In this document: one piece after another, positions 52,671 to 62,019 of the stretch
Layout: the number at the start of each line of letters is the position of its first letter
Position numbering within the stretch: the first letter of the stretch is position 1
Assembly: GCA_964599375.1 (NCBI GenBank)
Contig: CAZREW010000014.1
Span: 16,133-80,132, forward strand
From: JAUWCL01 sp964599375
Lineage (GTDB): Bacteria > Krumholzibacteriota > Krumholzibacteriia > Krumholzibacteriales > Krumholzibacteriaceae
DNA: 64,000 nt
Direction of reading: 5' to 3'
The notes under the pieces: generated by a model
Databases searched by the model: none
What the model was told of the DNA's origin: nothing
What the model saw: only the letters and a program-made list of their open reading frames with translations
Translations under genes and position numbers: made by a program

Positions 52671-53756
52671 TCAGCTGTCCGCGCCCTGCGGACGATGTGT
52701 CTTAGTCTTCTGTCCTGCGGCCACCGACGCCTGCCGCTTCCCGCTGGCGGCCACCGACGCCTCCCACCACTCGAAGAGGTCGCTGAGCATCTTATCCCTT
52801 CCGATGACGGCGGACCAGCCACAATCGCTGGCGAGTCTTCCGTTGTCTCCTGTCAGGACCGGCACGTCAGCCGGCCTGAAAAGCTTCGGGTCCTGCTCCA
52901 CGGGGATCTCCATCCCGGTCATCTCCGTCAGCCGTTTAAGCGCGTCGGAGAGAGCGAGGCCCGTGCCCGAGCAGACATTGTAAGTAGCGCCGGGCGTCCC
53001 CCGCTCGGCGAGCAGGAGGTAAGCTTCCACGACATCCCTCACATCGAGGAAATCACGTACCACATCGAGATTCCCGGTACGGATCACGGGTTCCCTCAGC
53101 CCGGCCTTTATCTGGGCGCACTGCTTCGAGAAGGACGGAAGGACGAAGGTCTCGGTCTGCCCCGGCCCGGTATGGCTGAAGCTCCTCGTCGCGATGACCT
53201 CGATGCCGAAGGCGCGATGGTACTGCATAGCCAGGATGTTCTGCGCGGCTTTGCTCGCGGCGTAAGGGCTTACCGGCTCTATGGGGGAACTCTCCGTCAG
53301 AGGCATCTCGCCAGCTGCCCGTCTTCCGTACTCTTCGGCCGAACCGGTCACGATGACCCTGGCCTTTCCTCCCCTGCGGACCGCCTCGAGCAGGTTGAGC
53401 GTCCCCATGACGTTTATCTGCACGGTCCCGCCCGGGTCGTTGAACGATCTGGCGGCCGAGCTCTGGGCGGCAAGATGGAAGATAACGTCCGGACCCCAGT
53501 CGGATACGGCCTGCACCACCGCGCCCGCGTCGAGCAGGTCGCACAGCCTTATCTCGACCCCCTCTCCAGGCAGCGGCGGCGGCAGCAGCCGGCCGTCGAT
53601 AAGGCGGGAGCCGCGGCCGTCACCGGAGCCGGGGGCTCCGTCCGTCGGCGGGACCACCGCGTCGAGCCCGAGTACGTCGGCCCCGCCCGCGGCGAGCCGC
53701 GAGACGAGATATCCCCCTACAAATCCGGATGCACCTGTGACCAGCGCTTTCATCAT
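52671..53756 (-). CDS. GDP-6-deoxy-D-mannose reductase-like SDR
   Basis: 361 residues. NAD(P) site VTGASGFVGGYLV, GSAEEYGRR, YAASKAAQNILAMQYHRAFG (YxxxK catalytic pair), RSFSHTGPGQTETFVLPSF, GNLDVVRDFLDVRDVVEAY and CSGTGLALSDAL match Rmd. A Pro/Gly-rich insertion (about 38-66) is unusual. The C-terminal tail is a duplicated segment (SVAASGKRQ, SVAAGQK) from a 16-bp direct repeat. Together with the next upstream gene it would make GDP-D-rhamnose from GDP-mannose. Confidence 0.82.
   Translation of the reverse strand: MMKALVTGASGFVGGYLVSRLAAGGADVLGLDAVVPPTDGAPGSGDGRGSRLIDGRLLPPPLPGEGVEIRLCDLLDAGAVVQAVSDWGPDVIFHLAAQSSAARSFNDPGGTVQINVMGTLNLLEAVRRGGKARVIVTGSAEEYGRRAAGEMPLTESSPIEPVSPYAASKAAQNILAMQYHRAFGIEVIATRSFSHTGPGQTETFVLPSFSKQCAQIKAGLREPVIRTGNLDVVRDFLDVRDVVEAYLLLAERGTPGATYNVCSGTGLALSDALKRLTEMTGMEIPVEQDPKLFRPADVPVLTGDNGRLASDCGWSAVIGRDKMLSDLFEWWEASVAASGKRQASVAAGQKTKTHRPQGADS
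52717..52762 (-). repeat. 16-bp direct repeat in the 3' end of the reductase gene
   Basis: GCGGCCACCGACGCCT occurs at 52717-52732 and 52747-52762 on the plus strand, 30 bp apart. It encodes the duplicated ASVAA segment in the C-terminal tail. Confidence 0.85.
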
Positions 53757-53775
53757 CCGTCTTTCCCTCCGGCGG

Positions 53776-54738
53776 TCAGCGCCGGAGCGGGCAGCTCCTC
53801 CAGAAATCGAGAAGATCAGACAGTGTCTTTTCCATGGGTATCTCGGGCTTCCAGCCTGTATCGCCGGAGAACAGGCTGTTGTCTCCCTGGAGCAGGGGCA
53901 CGTCGCTCGGCCTCAGCCGCCCCTTGTCGGTCCTCACCTCGACCTTTACGCCGCTGATCTCGATCAGCATGTCGAGGATCTCCTGGATGCTGAAGCTTGT
54001 GCCTGTGCAGATATTGTATGCGGTGCCTGGTTTTCCCTTTTCAAGCGCGAGCCAGTAAGCGCGGACCATATCCCGAACGTCGGTAAAATCCCTTCTCGCG
54101 TCGAGATTCCCCACCTCCATGTAGGGCTCGCGCAGGCCTTTCTCTATATCGACGATCTGCTTGGCGAAATCGCTGCACACGAAGACGGGGCCCCGCCTCG
54201 GACCCGTATGGTTGAATCCGCGCGTGCGGACGATCTTCATCCCGTAGCTCATGTAGTACTGGTAGCCGAGCATATCCTGCCCGACCTTGCTGACGCCGTA
54301 GGGGCTGAGCGGCCTGAGCGGATTCGATTCTTTTATCGGCACCTCGTCGGGATGGACCATCCCGTATTCCTCGCTCGAGCAGGCTATCTGGATCGCGCAG
54401 TCGATATCGAGCTTGCGGACAGCCTCGAACACGTTTACCTGGCCGATTATGTTGGTCGTGAGCGATTCGGTCGGCGCCTTCCACGATGTGGGCACGAAGC
54501 TCTGCGCCGCGAGGTGGAAGATCCTGTCCGGCCTTATCTCCTCGATGACGTCGCGCGTCGACGAGGCATCCCTGAGGTCGCACTCGAGCAGTCTTAGCCT
54601 GTCCCATATATGTTCGATGTTCTCCGTCCGGCTCCTCCAGCGGATGATGCCGTAGACCTCGACATCCTTCTTCGTGAGACACAGGTCGGCGAGATGGCTG
54701 CCCGCGAAACCCGTTATCCCCGTTATAAGTACTCTCAT
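53776..54738 (-). CDS. GDP-mannose 4,6-dehydratase-like SDR
   Basis: 320 residues. ITGITGFAGSHLADLCL, GIIRWRSRTENIEHI (similar to the Gmd segment before its first substrate loop), HLAAQSFVPTSW, CSSEEYGMV, YGVSKVGQDM, RGFNHTGPRRGP, GNLDARRDFTDVRDMVRAY. It shares many motifs with the downstream Rmd-like protein, so the pair is paralogous. The Gmd assignment rests on the N-terminal motifs and gene order; a second reductase cannot be excluded. It is the first gene of the polysaccharide cluster. Confidence 0.8.
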   Translation of the reverse strand: MRVLITGITGFAGSHLADLCLTKKDVEVYGIIRWRSRTENIEHIWDRLRLLECDLRDASSTRDVIEEIRPDRIFHLAAQSFVPTSWKAPTESLTTNIIGQVNVFEAVRKLDIDCAIQIACSSEEYGMVHPDEVPIKESNPLRPLSPYGVSKVGQDMLGYQYYMSYGMKIVRTRGFNHTGPRRGPVFVCSDFAKQIVDIEKGLREPYMEVGNLDARRDFTDVRDMVRAYWLALEKGKPGTAYNICTGTSFSIQEILDMLIEISGVKVEVRTDKGRLRPSDVPLLQGDNSLFSGDTGWKPEIPMEKTLSDLLDFWRSCPLRR

Positions 54739-54804
54739 CTGGCTGCCCTTTCCTGCGCCTCCCCGTGGCGCATGAGGAGAACGTCATTATCGAATAGAAA
54801 TTAA

Positions 54805-54833
54805 ATTATATCAGACACCGGTCCGCATCGCAA
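54805..54833 (-). promoter_or_regulatory. Promoter of the polysaccharide gene cluster
   Basis: TTGCGA, 17 nt, consensus TATAAT on the minus strand, about 65 nt before the gene at 54738. Upstream of it are two related 17-18 nt direct repeats (54869-54885 and 54904-54921). Confidence 0.7.
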
Positions 54834-54933
54834 ACCGAAAGGGAACCCTCGTCAGCATGCCCGCCCGAGTCCCTCTCGGAACGCCCGCTTCACGCCTGTT
54901 CCTGTCCCTCGCGGGAACGCCTGATCCGCTACC

Positions 54934-56271
54934 CTAGGGTATGACATGATATATGTACTTATATACAAGATAAAGGGCCAGATACGAAGACGCCGTTGCC
55001 GCAGCCGTAAACGGCAGCCCGATCCTCATGAAGCCCCAGAAAGAGACAGGCCGCCCCTCCTTTTCCAGGATCCCCATCGCCGTCACGTTGGCGGAAGCGC
55101 CTACGGGCGTCACATTGCCCCCCATGCACGATCCGATCAGAAGGCCGAGGACCAGCATTGCCCTGCCCCCCGCACCGAACGAATCCCCGAAAGCCGCGAC
55201 GATCGGGAGCATCGCGGCTATATAGGGCACGTTGTCGATGAAAGCGGAAACGATGACCGATACCCAGACAATGATCGAGAGTATTACAAACGGGTTTTCT
55301 CCCCTGAGGCCTTCCAGTCGATCTACGACAATATCGATGACGCTTGCCTCCTTCGTGACACCGCCCGCCCCGCCTGAAACGTCATAGCTCTTGGAAAGCA
55401 TATATACAAGTATGAAGATCGCCATCAGAAACAGTGTCGTACGCCAGTGAAGGTTCCATTCATGCCTTTCACCGTCTTTCCCTTTCCTGAGGCCATACCA
55501 GGAGACACCGGCCAGAGCCGTCGCCATGCAGATGACGCCAGCCAGCCAGTTCATACCCGGATCGATCAATGGAGATAGAGAGAGAAGCACGACCATCAGG
55601 ATTATCAGCCAGAAGGGGACCCAGGAACGTATCCTGGCGACCTCTATCCTCTCGGGGCTCTGCCTGTATTCCTTTATATAGGTCCAGAGCACGGCGAAGC
55701 CTACCGCGGCCCCGAGCTGGACGAACCAGAATATGCCGGGCCTCCCGCCGTCCCAGAAGAAATCGAGGAAGCTCATCCTCTCCTGTGCGGCAAGGAGCAT
55801 GCTCGGGATATCGCCGATAAGGATCGCCATGCCCTGGAGATTTGACGATACGGCTAGGCCGATTATCACAGGTACCGGCGAGACCCCCGCCTTTCGAGTC
55901 AGCTGCAGGGCTATCGGGGCCACGATCAACACGGTCACCACGTTATCTATGAATATCGATATGAACGACGCAAAGCAGATGACCAGCATCAGTGCGGCGG
56001 CGAGATTCTTCGACCTGTTTATAAGCTTGTCTGAGAGCGTCTCGGGCATCCGGGAATACACAAAGAGCTCTGCGAGGACCACCGAACCGAAGAATATGCC
56101 GATAAAATTCCATCTGATGGCGGAAAAGAAGATCTCGGGCACCTTTATCAGGCCCAGTACGACCGCGACCGCCACGCCGAGCCAGGCTGTCAGCCAGCGG
56201 CCGCGCCTGAATGCTACGAGCCCGATATAGACCGCGGCGAAGACCGCGACGGCCTTCCACATGGGATTCAC
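54934..56271 (-). CDS. ArsB/NhaD-type (ion transporter superfamily) permease
   Basis: 445 residues, about 11 hydrophobic helices. Motifs FIDNVVTVLIVAPIALQL and SAFIDNVPYIAAMLPIV, plus GGNVTPVGASANVTAMGI, are the paired hairpin signatures of the IT superfamily (ArsB, CitM, NhaD). The substrate may be Na+/H+, arsenite or an organic anion; the sequence does not decide. The GTG start overlaps the pyrF stop, so it is the last member of the pyr operon, a position that could hint at uptake of a pyrimidine precursor such as orotate or a dicarboxylate. Confidence 0.83.
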   Translation of the reverse strand: MNPMWKAVAVFAAVYIGLVAFRRGRWLTAWLGVAVAVVLGLIKVPEIFFSAIRWNFIGIFFGSVVLAELFVYSRMPETLSDKLINRSKNLAAALMLVICFASFISIFIDNVVTVLIVAPIALQLTRKAGVSPVPVIIGLAVSSNLQGMAILIGDIPSMLLAAQERMSFLDFFWDGGRPGIFWFVQLGAAVGFAVLWTYIKEYRQSPERIEVARIRSWVPFWLIILMVVLLSLSPLIDPGMNWLAGVICMATALAGVSWYGLRKGKDGERHEWNLHWRTTLFLMAIFILVYMLSKSYDVSGGAGGVTKEASVIDIVVDRLEGLRGENPFVILSIIVWVSVIVSAFIDNVPYIAAMLPIVAAFGDSFGAGGRAMLVLGLLIGSCMGGNVTPVGASANVTAMGILEKEGRPVSFWGFMRIGLPFTAAATASSYLALYLVYKYIYHVIP

Positions 56272-57002
56272 TTTCCGCCGGCTCCAATCTCGGCGATTAT
56301 CGCGTCGGCCGCCTCCCCCGGTGATTCCGCCTCGTATATCGGACGTCCTATCACGATATAGTCGGCCCCCGCCTCCATGGCGTCGCTCGGAGTCGCGACC
56401 CGCTTCTGGTCACCGGCGGCTGAACCGGCAGGCCTTATGCCTGGTGTGACGATGATGAATCCGTCACCGAATTCCTGGCGGATCCTGCCCGCTTCCCTGA
56501 CGGACGCCACGATGCCGTCCAGTCCCGACTTCTTAGCCAGCTCCGCACGCCTCAGGACAAGGTCTTCGACGCTCCCGCTGTATCCGGAAGACTCGTCCAG
56601 GTCCTCCGAAGAGATGCTCGTAAGCACTGTGACGCCGACCAGCTTAGGCCTGGGCAGCCCGCTTTTTTCGGCGAACGCAGTCGCTTCTGCGACGGCGGCC
56701 CTCATCATGGCGCCGCCCCCGGCGGTATGGACTGTCATCAGAAAGACGTGCAGGCCGCACGCGGCCCTGACGGCTCCCGCCACCGTCGCAGGTATGTCGT
56801 GGAACTTCAGATCGAGAAAGACCGATCCCCCGGCATCGTTGATCTCGGAGATCATTCCGGGTCCCTCGGCTGTGAATAACCTGCTTCCCACCTTGAAAAG
56901 GCTGACCTTACCTCTCAGGTCCGCCACGAGGGAGATTGCGTCGAGCCGACTCTCGACATCCAGCGCGGCTATGATCCTGGGACTTCTCTTTGCGGGTACC
57001 AT
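56268..57002 (-). CDS. pyrF: Orotidine 5'-phosphate decarboxylase
   Basis: 244 residues. ALDVESRLDAISL, KVGSRLFTAEGP, the catalytic FLDLKFHDIPATV (Asp-Lys-Asp array), VTPGIRPAG, and VIGRPIYEAESP at the phosphate site. It converts OMP to UMP. It lies 49 nt after pyrD. Confidence 0.95.
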   Translation of the reverse strand: MVPAKRSPRIIAALDVESRLDAISLVADLRGKVSLFKVGSRLFTAEGPGMISEINDAGGSVFLDLKFHDIPATVAGAVRAACGLHVFLMTVHTAGGGAMMRAAVAEATAFAEKSGLPRPKLVGVTVLTSISSEDLDESSGYSGSVEDLVLRRAELAKKSGLDGIVASVREAGRIRQEFGDGFIIVTPGIRPAGSAAGDQKRVATPSDAMEAGADYIVIGRPIYEAESPGEAADAIIAEIGAGGK

Positions 57003-57051
57003 CTGGTTCCTTTCGCCATTATGATTTCATTTTCAGGGCAAGCCGCTTGTC

Positions 57052-57942
57052 TCAGTCTTCCAGCCCGGACGGTATACCCGTCTCTTCGAGCGCGTCGACG
57101 ATCCTTTCCGGCAGTCCCGGGTCGTAAAACACCGCGGTGCCGACCTGAATCGCCGTAGCGCCCGCCATGAAGAACTTCATCGCGTCTTCAACGCTGGTTA
57201 TACCACCGACTCCTATGACCGGGATCTCTACCGTCCTCGAGATCCTCCAGACTGCGTCCAGCGCCATCGGCATCACTGCCGGCCCTGACAGCCCCGCCCG
57301 GACCCGTTTGAAGACAGGGCGCCCCGCGGCCATGTCCAGGTCCATGCCCACAACGGTGTTGATCGCAGTGATGCCGTCGGCTCCGGCCTCTTCAGCCACC
57401 AGGGCAAGAGCGGCGATGTCGGCGACATTGGGGGTCAGCTTCGCCAGAACGGTCACCCCGGGAAGCGTGCCCTTCGCGTGCCGCACATATCTGGCCAGCA
57501 GGTCGGGATTGGTCCCGACGGCCATCCCGCCTCTGTCCACGTTGGGACATGACAGGTTAAGCTCCACGATATCGACCCCGGCGATGCCGGCTGTCGCTTC
57601 GAGGAGCATCCTGTAGCCGTCCCAGTCCTCCGCCGCCAGGCTCACGACCGGCTTTATCCCCGCATCAGCCAGAGCGGGCAGTTTCACGGAGAAAAATACC
57701 TCGGCTCCAACGTTCTCGAGCCCGATGCTGTTAAGCAGCCCCCCGCCTGTCTCGTGGAGCCGTGTACCGGGATTTCCCTCCCTCGGCTCGAACGAGATCG
57801 TCTTGGTCACCACGCCGCCGATGCGCCGCAGGTCTATCAACCCCTCGTATTCGAGTCCATACCCAGCCGGGCCGGAAGCGAGAAGGACCGGATTGCGCAG
57901 GGTCACCGCGCCTATCTTCGTCTCGGTCTTGTAACGGCTCAT
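57052..57942 (-). CDS. pyrD: Dihydroorotate dehydrogenase, NAD-dependent catalytic subunit (class 1B)
   Basis: 296 residues from the ATG at 57942, which overlaps the pyrK stop codon. LRNPVLLASGPAGYG, NSIGLENVG, LNLSCPNVDRGG with the catalytic Cys, AKLTPNV, GISGPAVMP-like segment LSGPAVMPMAL and GVGGITSVEDAMKFFMAGA. It pairs with PyrK in the heterotetramer that passes electrons from dihydroorotate to NAD+. Confidence 0.95.
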   Translation of the reverse strand: MSRYKTETKIGAVTLRNPVLLASGPAGYGLEYEGLIDLRRIGGVVTKTISFEPREGNPGTRLHETGGGLLNSIGLENVGAEVFFSVKLPALADAGIKPVVSLAAEDWDGYRMLLEATAGIAGVDIVELNLSCPNVDRGGMAVGTNPDLLARYVRHAKGTLPGVTVLAKLTPNVADIAALALVAEEAGADGITAINTVVGMDLDMAAGRPVFKRVRAGLSGPAVMPMALDAVWRISRTVEIPVIGVGGITSVEDAMKFFMAGATAIQVGTAVFYDPGLPERIVDALEETGIPSGLED

Positions 57943-58742
57943 CCTTCCCACCTTCGCCAGTCTATCTCTGAGGCGTCGAAGACAGTCCCGTCGCTGCATA
58001 TCGCCTTCAGGACAGTGCCTCTGTCCGTCCTTACCGGAACGGTGCATCCACGGCACGCTCCGACACCGCAGGCCATCACGGATTCCAGTGATGTGAGATG
58101 CCTGCTGAAAGCCGCCGCTGCTTTTCTTTCGATCGCCCTGATCATTCCGGAAGGTCCGCATGAGTAGAGTACCCCGCCGCCGGCCTTCCTGCCCTTGATA
58201 AGCTTCTCCAGCAGCGAGACTGCGTCACCCTCGAATCCGCACGACCCGTCTATTGTGGCGGCATGAACGGCCGTGAAGTCATTCTCGCAGAGCGAGACGA
58301 GCAGTTCTTCCTCGCATCCAGCCCCGTATACAAGGTCAGCCCGGCCTAGCGACCCGTCACGTTTCCACGTCCTCGCCGCGAAGATCATGGGGGCCAGCCC
58401 CGTTCCGCCCGCCACGAATACGGCGTCCTTCTTTCCGGGGGACGGGAAGGCGGAGCCGCCGAGCGGGCCCGCTATATCCATCCCGGTGCCGCACGGAGCG
58501 TGGGCCAGCATTTCGGAACCCATTCCGACCACCTTCACCAGGAGGCAAAGCTCCGTTTCCGTGAGATCCATTATGCTGAAGGGCCGCCGCAGAAGCGGAG
58601 TTATCGTCGGGGTGATCCTCAGGGAGACGAACTGTCCCGGCTCTGCGCCGGGAAAGCCGCGCGGCCTTTCAAACACTACAAGATGACTCGAAGGGGAAAG
58701 TCTCTCGGTCCTGATGATCCTGCTGGTGAACAGGCCTTTCAA
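57939..58742 (-). CDS. pyrK: Dihydroorotate dehydrogenase electron-transfer subunit
   Basis: 267 residues. FAD-binding LLRRPFSIMD, NAD-binding VAGGTGLAPMIFAA, and [2Fe-2S] ligands Cys225, Cys230, Cys233 and Cys249 (CGVGACRGC, then AICSDG). The TTG start overlaps the TPR gene stop (TTGA). It passes electrons from PyrD flavin to NAD+. Confidence 0.95.
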   Translation of the reverse strand: MKGLFTSRIIRTERLSPSSHLVVFERPRGFPGAEPGQFVSLRITPTITPLLRRPFSIMDLTETELCLLVKVVGMGSEMLAHAPCGTGMDIAGPLGGSAFPSPGKKDAVFVAGGTGLAPMIFAARTWKRDGSLGRADLVYGAGCEEELLVSLCENDFTAVHAATIDGSCGFEGDAVSLLEKLIKGRKAGGGVLYSCGPSGMIRAIERKAAAAFSRHLTSLESVMACGVGACRGCTVPVRTDRGTVLKAICSDGTVFDASEIDWRRWEG

Positions 58743-60556
58743 CGATCCTCCCTCCCTGCGGACGTTTCCGGGCCGGATACGCTCCCGGACAGACCGCGTT
58801 TCACTTCGGGCGGCCGCACAGGTTTCCTTACCGAGGAAGTATCGGCCCGACCACCTGTCGGGTACGTCGTATCTCTCCTGATCTTTTCGCGAGACGGCGC
58901 GAAAGTGGTGTCGACGGCAGTCTTCTTCGCGGTCCCGATCGAATCCGCAGCGGTCGGACCGGGTGGCGACTGCTCAGCGCCGATGCTGTCCGCCTTCACG
59001 CCGATGCTGTCCGCCGGCGCTTTCACGCTTTCCGTGACAGCCGGTGATGTTAAACTCGAATCCAGCGATGATGCAGCCATAGAGGAGGCCTCCGCCTTTA
59101 TCCTGTCTTTCTCATGAGCGATGCGGGCAGTATCGGCCACGGCCGAATCGACATATGCCTCGAGCTGATTGCTGAGTGCCTCCTCACCCAGCAACCCGAC
59201 CTCATACAGAGCGCCCCTGGCCTGAGGCGATATGGGATATCCTCTTATCAAACTCGTAAATGCCTCAACCGCCCGCGTCGTATCCTTCTTTTCCATCCTG
59301 TAGATCCAACCGATCGCATAAGCGGCAAGTGGCGCGTAACTCGTCAGCGGGAAGCTGTCGACGACAGACTTGTAATTATCGAGGGCCAGATCAGTCTCGT
59401 TAAGTCTCGTCAACTGTATCTCCGCCGCGAGGAACCGCTTCTCGGCTCTTCCTTCCTCGCCCTCGTTTTCCCCGGAACCCTCCTGCAACTCGATGAGCCT
59501 CTTGAGGCTGCCCGATCTCTGCAGCGCGATGGCCGCGAATTCCGAACTGGCTGATTCATTGCTTACCTTCGCGTACGCCTGCTGTGCCTGCTGCAGCGAA
59601 TCCAGCTTCTCGTGGTAGATCACACCGAGATTGAAATATGCTTCCGCTGAATAATTCGATCTTGGAAATGACGAAGCTATGACTTTGTATTCCCTGAGCG
59701 CCGCCTGGAGAGAATCCATGCACTCAAGACTCGCCGCTCTCCCCAGCATTACCGCGGGTTTTTCTTTTGTAGTCGTAATCTCTTTGAGCAGACCATCGCA
59801 GAGCTCCTTAGCCTCGGCACATCTGCCAAGATGCGTATAGCACTGGGCCAGGGAAAGCGAAACGGTATATCTAATGTTCCAGTCCATGCCCTTTCCGAGG
59901 ACACTCTCATAACTGGCCGCCGCCTCGGTCCAGTCCTTCATCTGGTAGTAGAGTTCAGCGCTACGCAGAGTGGCTTCTTCCTTGTGCTTCTTATTTCCGG
60001 ATTCCGTCGCAACCCTCGAGTAATATGCGAGCGCGCCCTCGTAATCCTCGAGCGCCAGGGAGATATCACCCGCGAGGAACATGACTTCGAATCTCATCTT
60101 ATGCTTCGGGTAGGTGTCAAGGAAACGCTTCGTATATAGGAGGGCCTGATTGTATTCGCCCTTCTCGTAATTCGCGGTGGCCAGCCAGTAGATCGACAGG
60201 GGCACGTATCCGCTTTCCGGGAAGTTTGTCGTCAACTCAATGAACTTACGGATCCCCTTATCGTATTCACCCTGCCTGACCAGAGACTGCCCCATGAGGA
60301 ATATCGCATCATCGACCCACTTGCTGTTCGGGTAATCCCTGATGATGTTGGAACACTTGGTGATTACTTCGTTGTATTTCTCCTTCAGATTTCTGTCTAC
60401 TTCGCCTTCCTTGTTCTCCCTCAGCTTTTCGGCCTCACCGTAAGTCTTGCGGGCGTTGTACAGGGTGTTGAAGTAGGCGCACGATCCCAGCATCGCTGCG
60501 GCAGCGATCACCACGGTGATCAGTGTGATCGTCTTGACGTTATGCCTGTTTTTCAC
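58739..60556 (-). CDS. TPR outer-membrane lipoprotein embedded in the pyr operon
   Basis: 605 residues from a GTG start. Signal peptide with lipobox LGSC (Cys26). From about residue 60 to 460 there are repeated TPR-like helix pairs (KWVDDAIFLMGQSLVRQGEY, YVPLSIYWLATANYEKGEY, with FP-x-S and YP-x-S turns), as in BamD/YbgF-type proteins. The last about 120 residues are Ser/Ala/Asp/Thr-rich and repetitive (ADSIG occurs several times). It has no recognised role in pyrimidine synthesis but overlaps pyrK by 4 nt and so is translationally linked. I do not know a closer family. Confidence 0.83.
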   Translation of the reverse strand: MKNRHNVKTITLITVVIAAAAMLGSCAYFNTLYNARKTYGEAEKLRENKEGEVDRNLKEKYNEVITKCSNIIRDYPNSKWVDDAIFLMGQSLVRQGEYDKGIRKFIELTTNFPESGYVPLSIYWLATANYEKGEYNQALLYTKRFLDTYPKHKMRFEVMFLAGDISLALEDYEGALAYYSRVATESGNKKHKEEATLRSAELYYQMKDWTEAAASYESVLGKGMDWNIRYTVSLSLAQCYTHLGRCAEAKELCDGLLKEITTTKEKPAVMLGRAASLECMDSLQAALREYKVIASSFPRSNYSAEAYFNLGVIYHEKLDSLQQAQQAYAKVSNESASSEFAAIALQRSGSLKRLIELQEGSGENEGEEGRAEKRFLAAEIQLTRLNETDLALDNYKSVVDSFPLTSYAPLAAYAIGWIYRMEKKDTTRAVEAFTSLIRGYPISPQARGALYEVGLLGEEALSNQLEAYVDSAVADTARIAHEKDRIKAEASSMAASSLDSSLTSPAVTESVKAPADSIGVKADSIGAEQSPPGPTAADSIGTAKKTAVDTTFAPSREKIRRDTTYPTGGRADTSSVRKPVRPPEVKRGLSGSVSGPETSAGREDR

Positions 60557-60656
60557 TATCGGATTCCCTGACTCAGGGGCATGCCATCCGTTTCCGTGTC
60601 AAAGACTCAGAAGGATCCTATCACTGTTCGAGCCGGTTATCCACGGCCCACTGATA

Positions 60657-61958
60657 TTATATAATAGCCGATAGCCATTTTCCCTCAAGGAAAACTCCCT
60701 GCACCCTGCCGGTCAGCTCCCTGCCCAGAAGGGGCGAGTTCGATGATTTCGACCTCAGATTCTCCCTTGCCGGAGTCCAGCGCTCGTCCAGATCGACGAG
60801 AACGAGGTCGGCGGGTTCCCCGACCTCCATCTTTCCCCCCGGCAGCTGCAGGACGTCGGCCGGACCACTGGTCATCAGCCGCACCAGGTCTATCAGCTCC
60901 AGTTCTCCCCTGGCTACGAGCTCGGTGTTGAGAAGGGCGAAGCATGTTTCCAGACCTATCATCCCGGGAGGCGCCAGATCGAACTCGACTTGCTTGTCAA
61001 TCGCCGAATGTGGGGCGTGATCGGTCGCTATACAGTCTATCGTGCCATCCCTAAGGGCGGCGCGCAGAGCCGCGATATCTGTCTTTCCGCGCAGTGGCGG
61101 ATTGACCTTGAGGTTTCTGTCGTAATTTTCGAGCATCGATTCATCAAGAGTCAGGTGGTGAGGCGATGCCTCGGCGGTGACCACAACGCCCCTCTTCTTC
61201 GCCTGCCTTATAAGCTCGATCGCTCCGGCGGTCGAGACATGCGCGATGTGAAGCATCGAGCCTGTCAACTCAGCCAGCCTGATATCTCTTGCTACAGCGA
61301 TCTCCTCGGAAGCGGCATGAGCCCCTTTGAGGCCCAGCTTGGTCGACCAGTACGATTCGTTCATCTGGGATTCGTTTGTCAGATATGGATCCTCGCAGTG
61401 AGATATCACAACAAGTCCCAGCATCCCCGCGTATTCCAGTGCGGAACGCATGACCTGACTGTTGGATATGTACTTCCCGTCATCGCTGAGCGATACGGCG
61501 CCGGCCTTTTTCAGGTGATGGTACTCGCATATATCCACGCCTTCGAGGCCCTTGGTCACCGCGGCGTTCACGTAGACCCGACAGCTGCCCGATTCGGCGG
61601 CGCGCTTCAGGATGTACTTGACTACGCTCGGATCATCGATCACAGGGTCGGTGTTGGCCATGCACACAACTGCGGTGTAACCGCCCGCGGCAGCCGCCGC
61701 GGTCCCTGTCTCTATGGTCTCCTTGTCCTCGAATCCCGGCTCTCTCAAGTGCGTATGGATATCAATGAATCCCGGAGCCAGCAGGAGCCCGTCGGCTTCA
61801 AGAATCGGCAGATCGGTCTTCACTTTCTTCTGCCAGCTGATCTCCTCGATCAATCCCCTGCGGATGAGGACGGAACCGGTCCTTATCCTTCCGGCGACAG
61901 GGTCGGCGATCCTCGTCCCCGCTATCCAGAATTCTTTCTTGTCTTTCCAGTCTATCAT
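60657..61958 (-). CDS. pyrC: Dihydroorotase
   Basis: 433 residues, type I dihydroorotase. Zinc motif IDIHTHLREPG, KTVIET-like segment DKETIETGTAAAAAGG, then further metal ligands in VISHCED and LHIAHVST, and ATDHAPHS. It cyclises carbamoyl aspartate to dihydroorotate. It is third in the pyr operon, 61 nt after pyrB. Confidence 0.95.
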   Translation of the reverse strand: MIDWKDKKEFWIAGTRIADPVAGRIRTGSVLIRRGLIEEISWQKKVKTDLPILEADGLLLAPGFIDIHTHLREPGFEDKETIETGTAAAAAGGYTAVVCMANTDPVIDDPSVVKYILKRAAESGSCRVYVNAAVTKGLEGVDICEYHHLKKAGAVSLSDDGKYISNSQVMRSALEYAGMLGLVVISHCEDPYLTNESQMNESYWSTKLGLKGAHAASEEIAVARDIRLAELTGSMLHIAHVSTAGAIELIRQAKKRGVVVTAEASPHHLTLDESMLENYDRNLKVNPPLRGKTDIAALRAALRDGTIDCIATDHAPHSAIDKQVEFDLAPPGMIGLETCFALLNTELVARGELELIDLVRLMTSGPADVLQLPGGKMEVGEPADLVLVDLDERWTPARENLRSKSSNSPLLGRELTGRVQGVFLEGKWLSAII

Positions 61959-62019
61959 CTCGACTCCTTGCTCGGTTCAGGATGCGGCACTTTCAGATTG
62001 CGGCTGCTTCTTCCGCATC

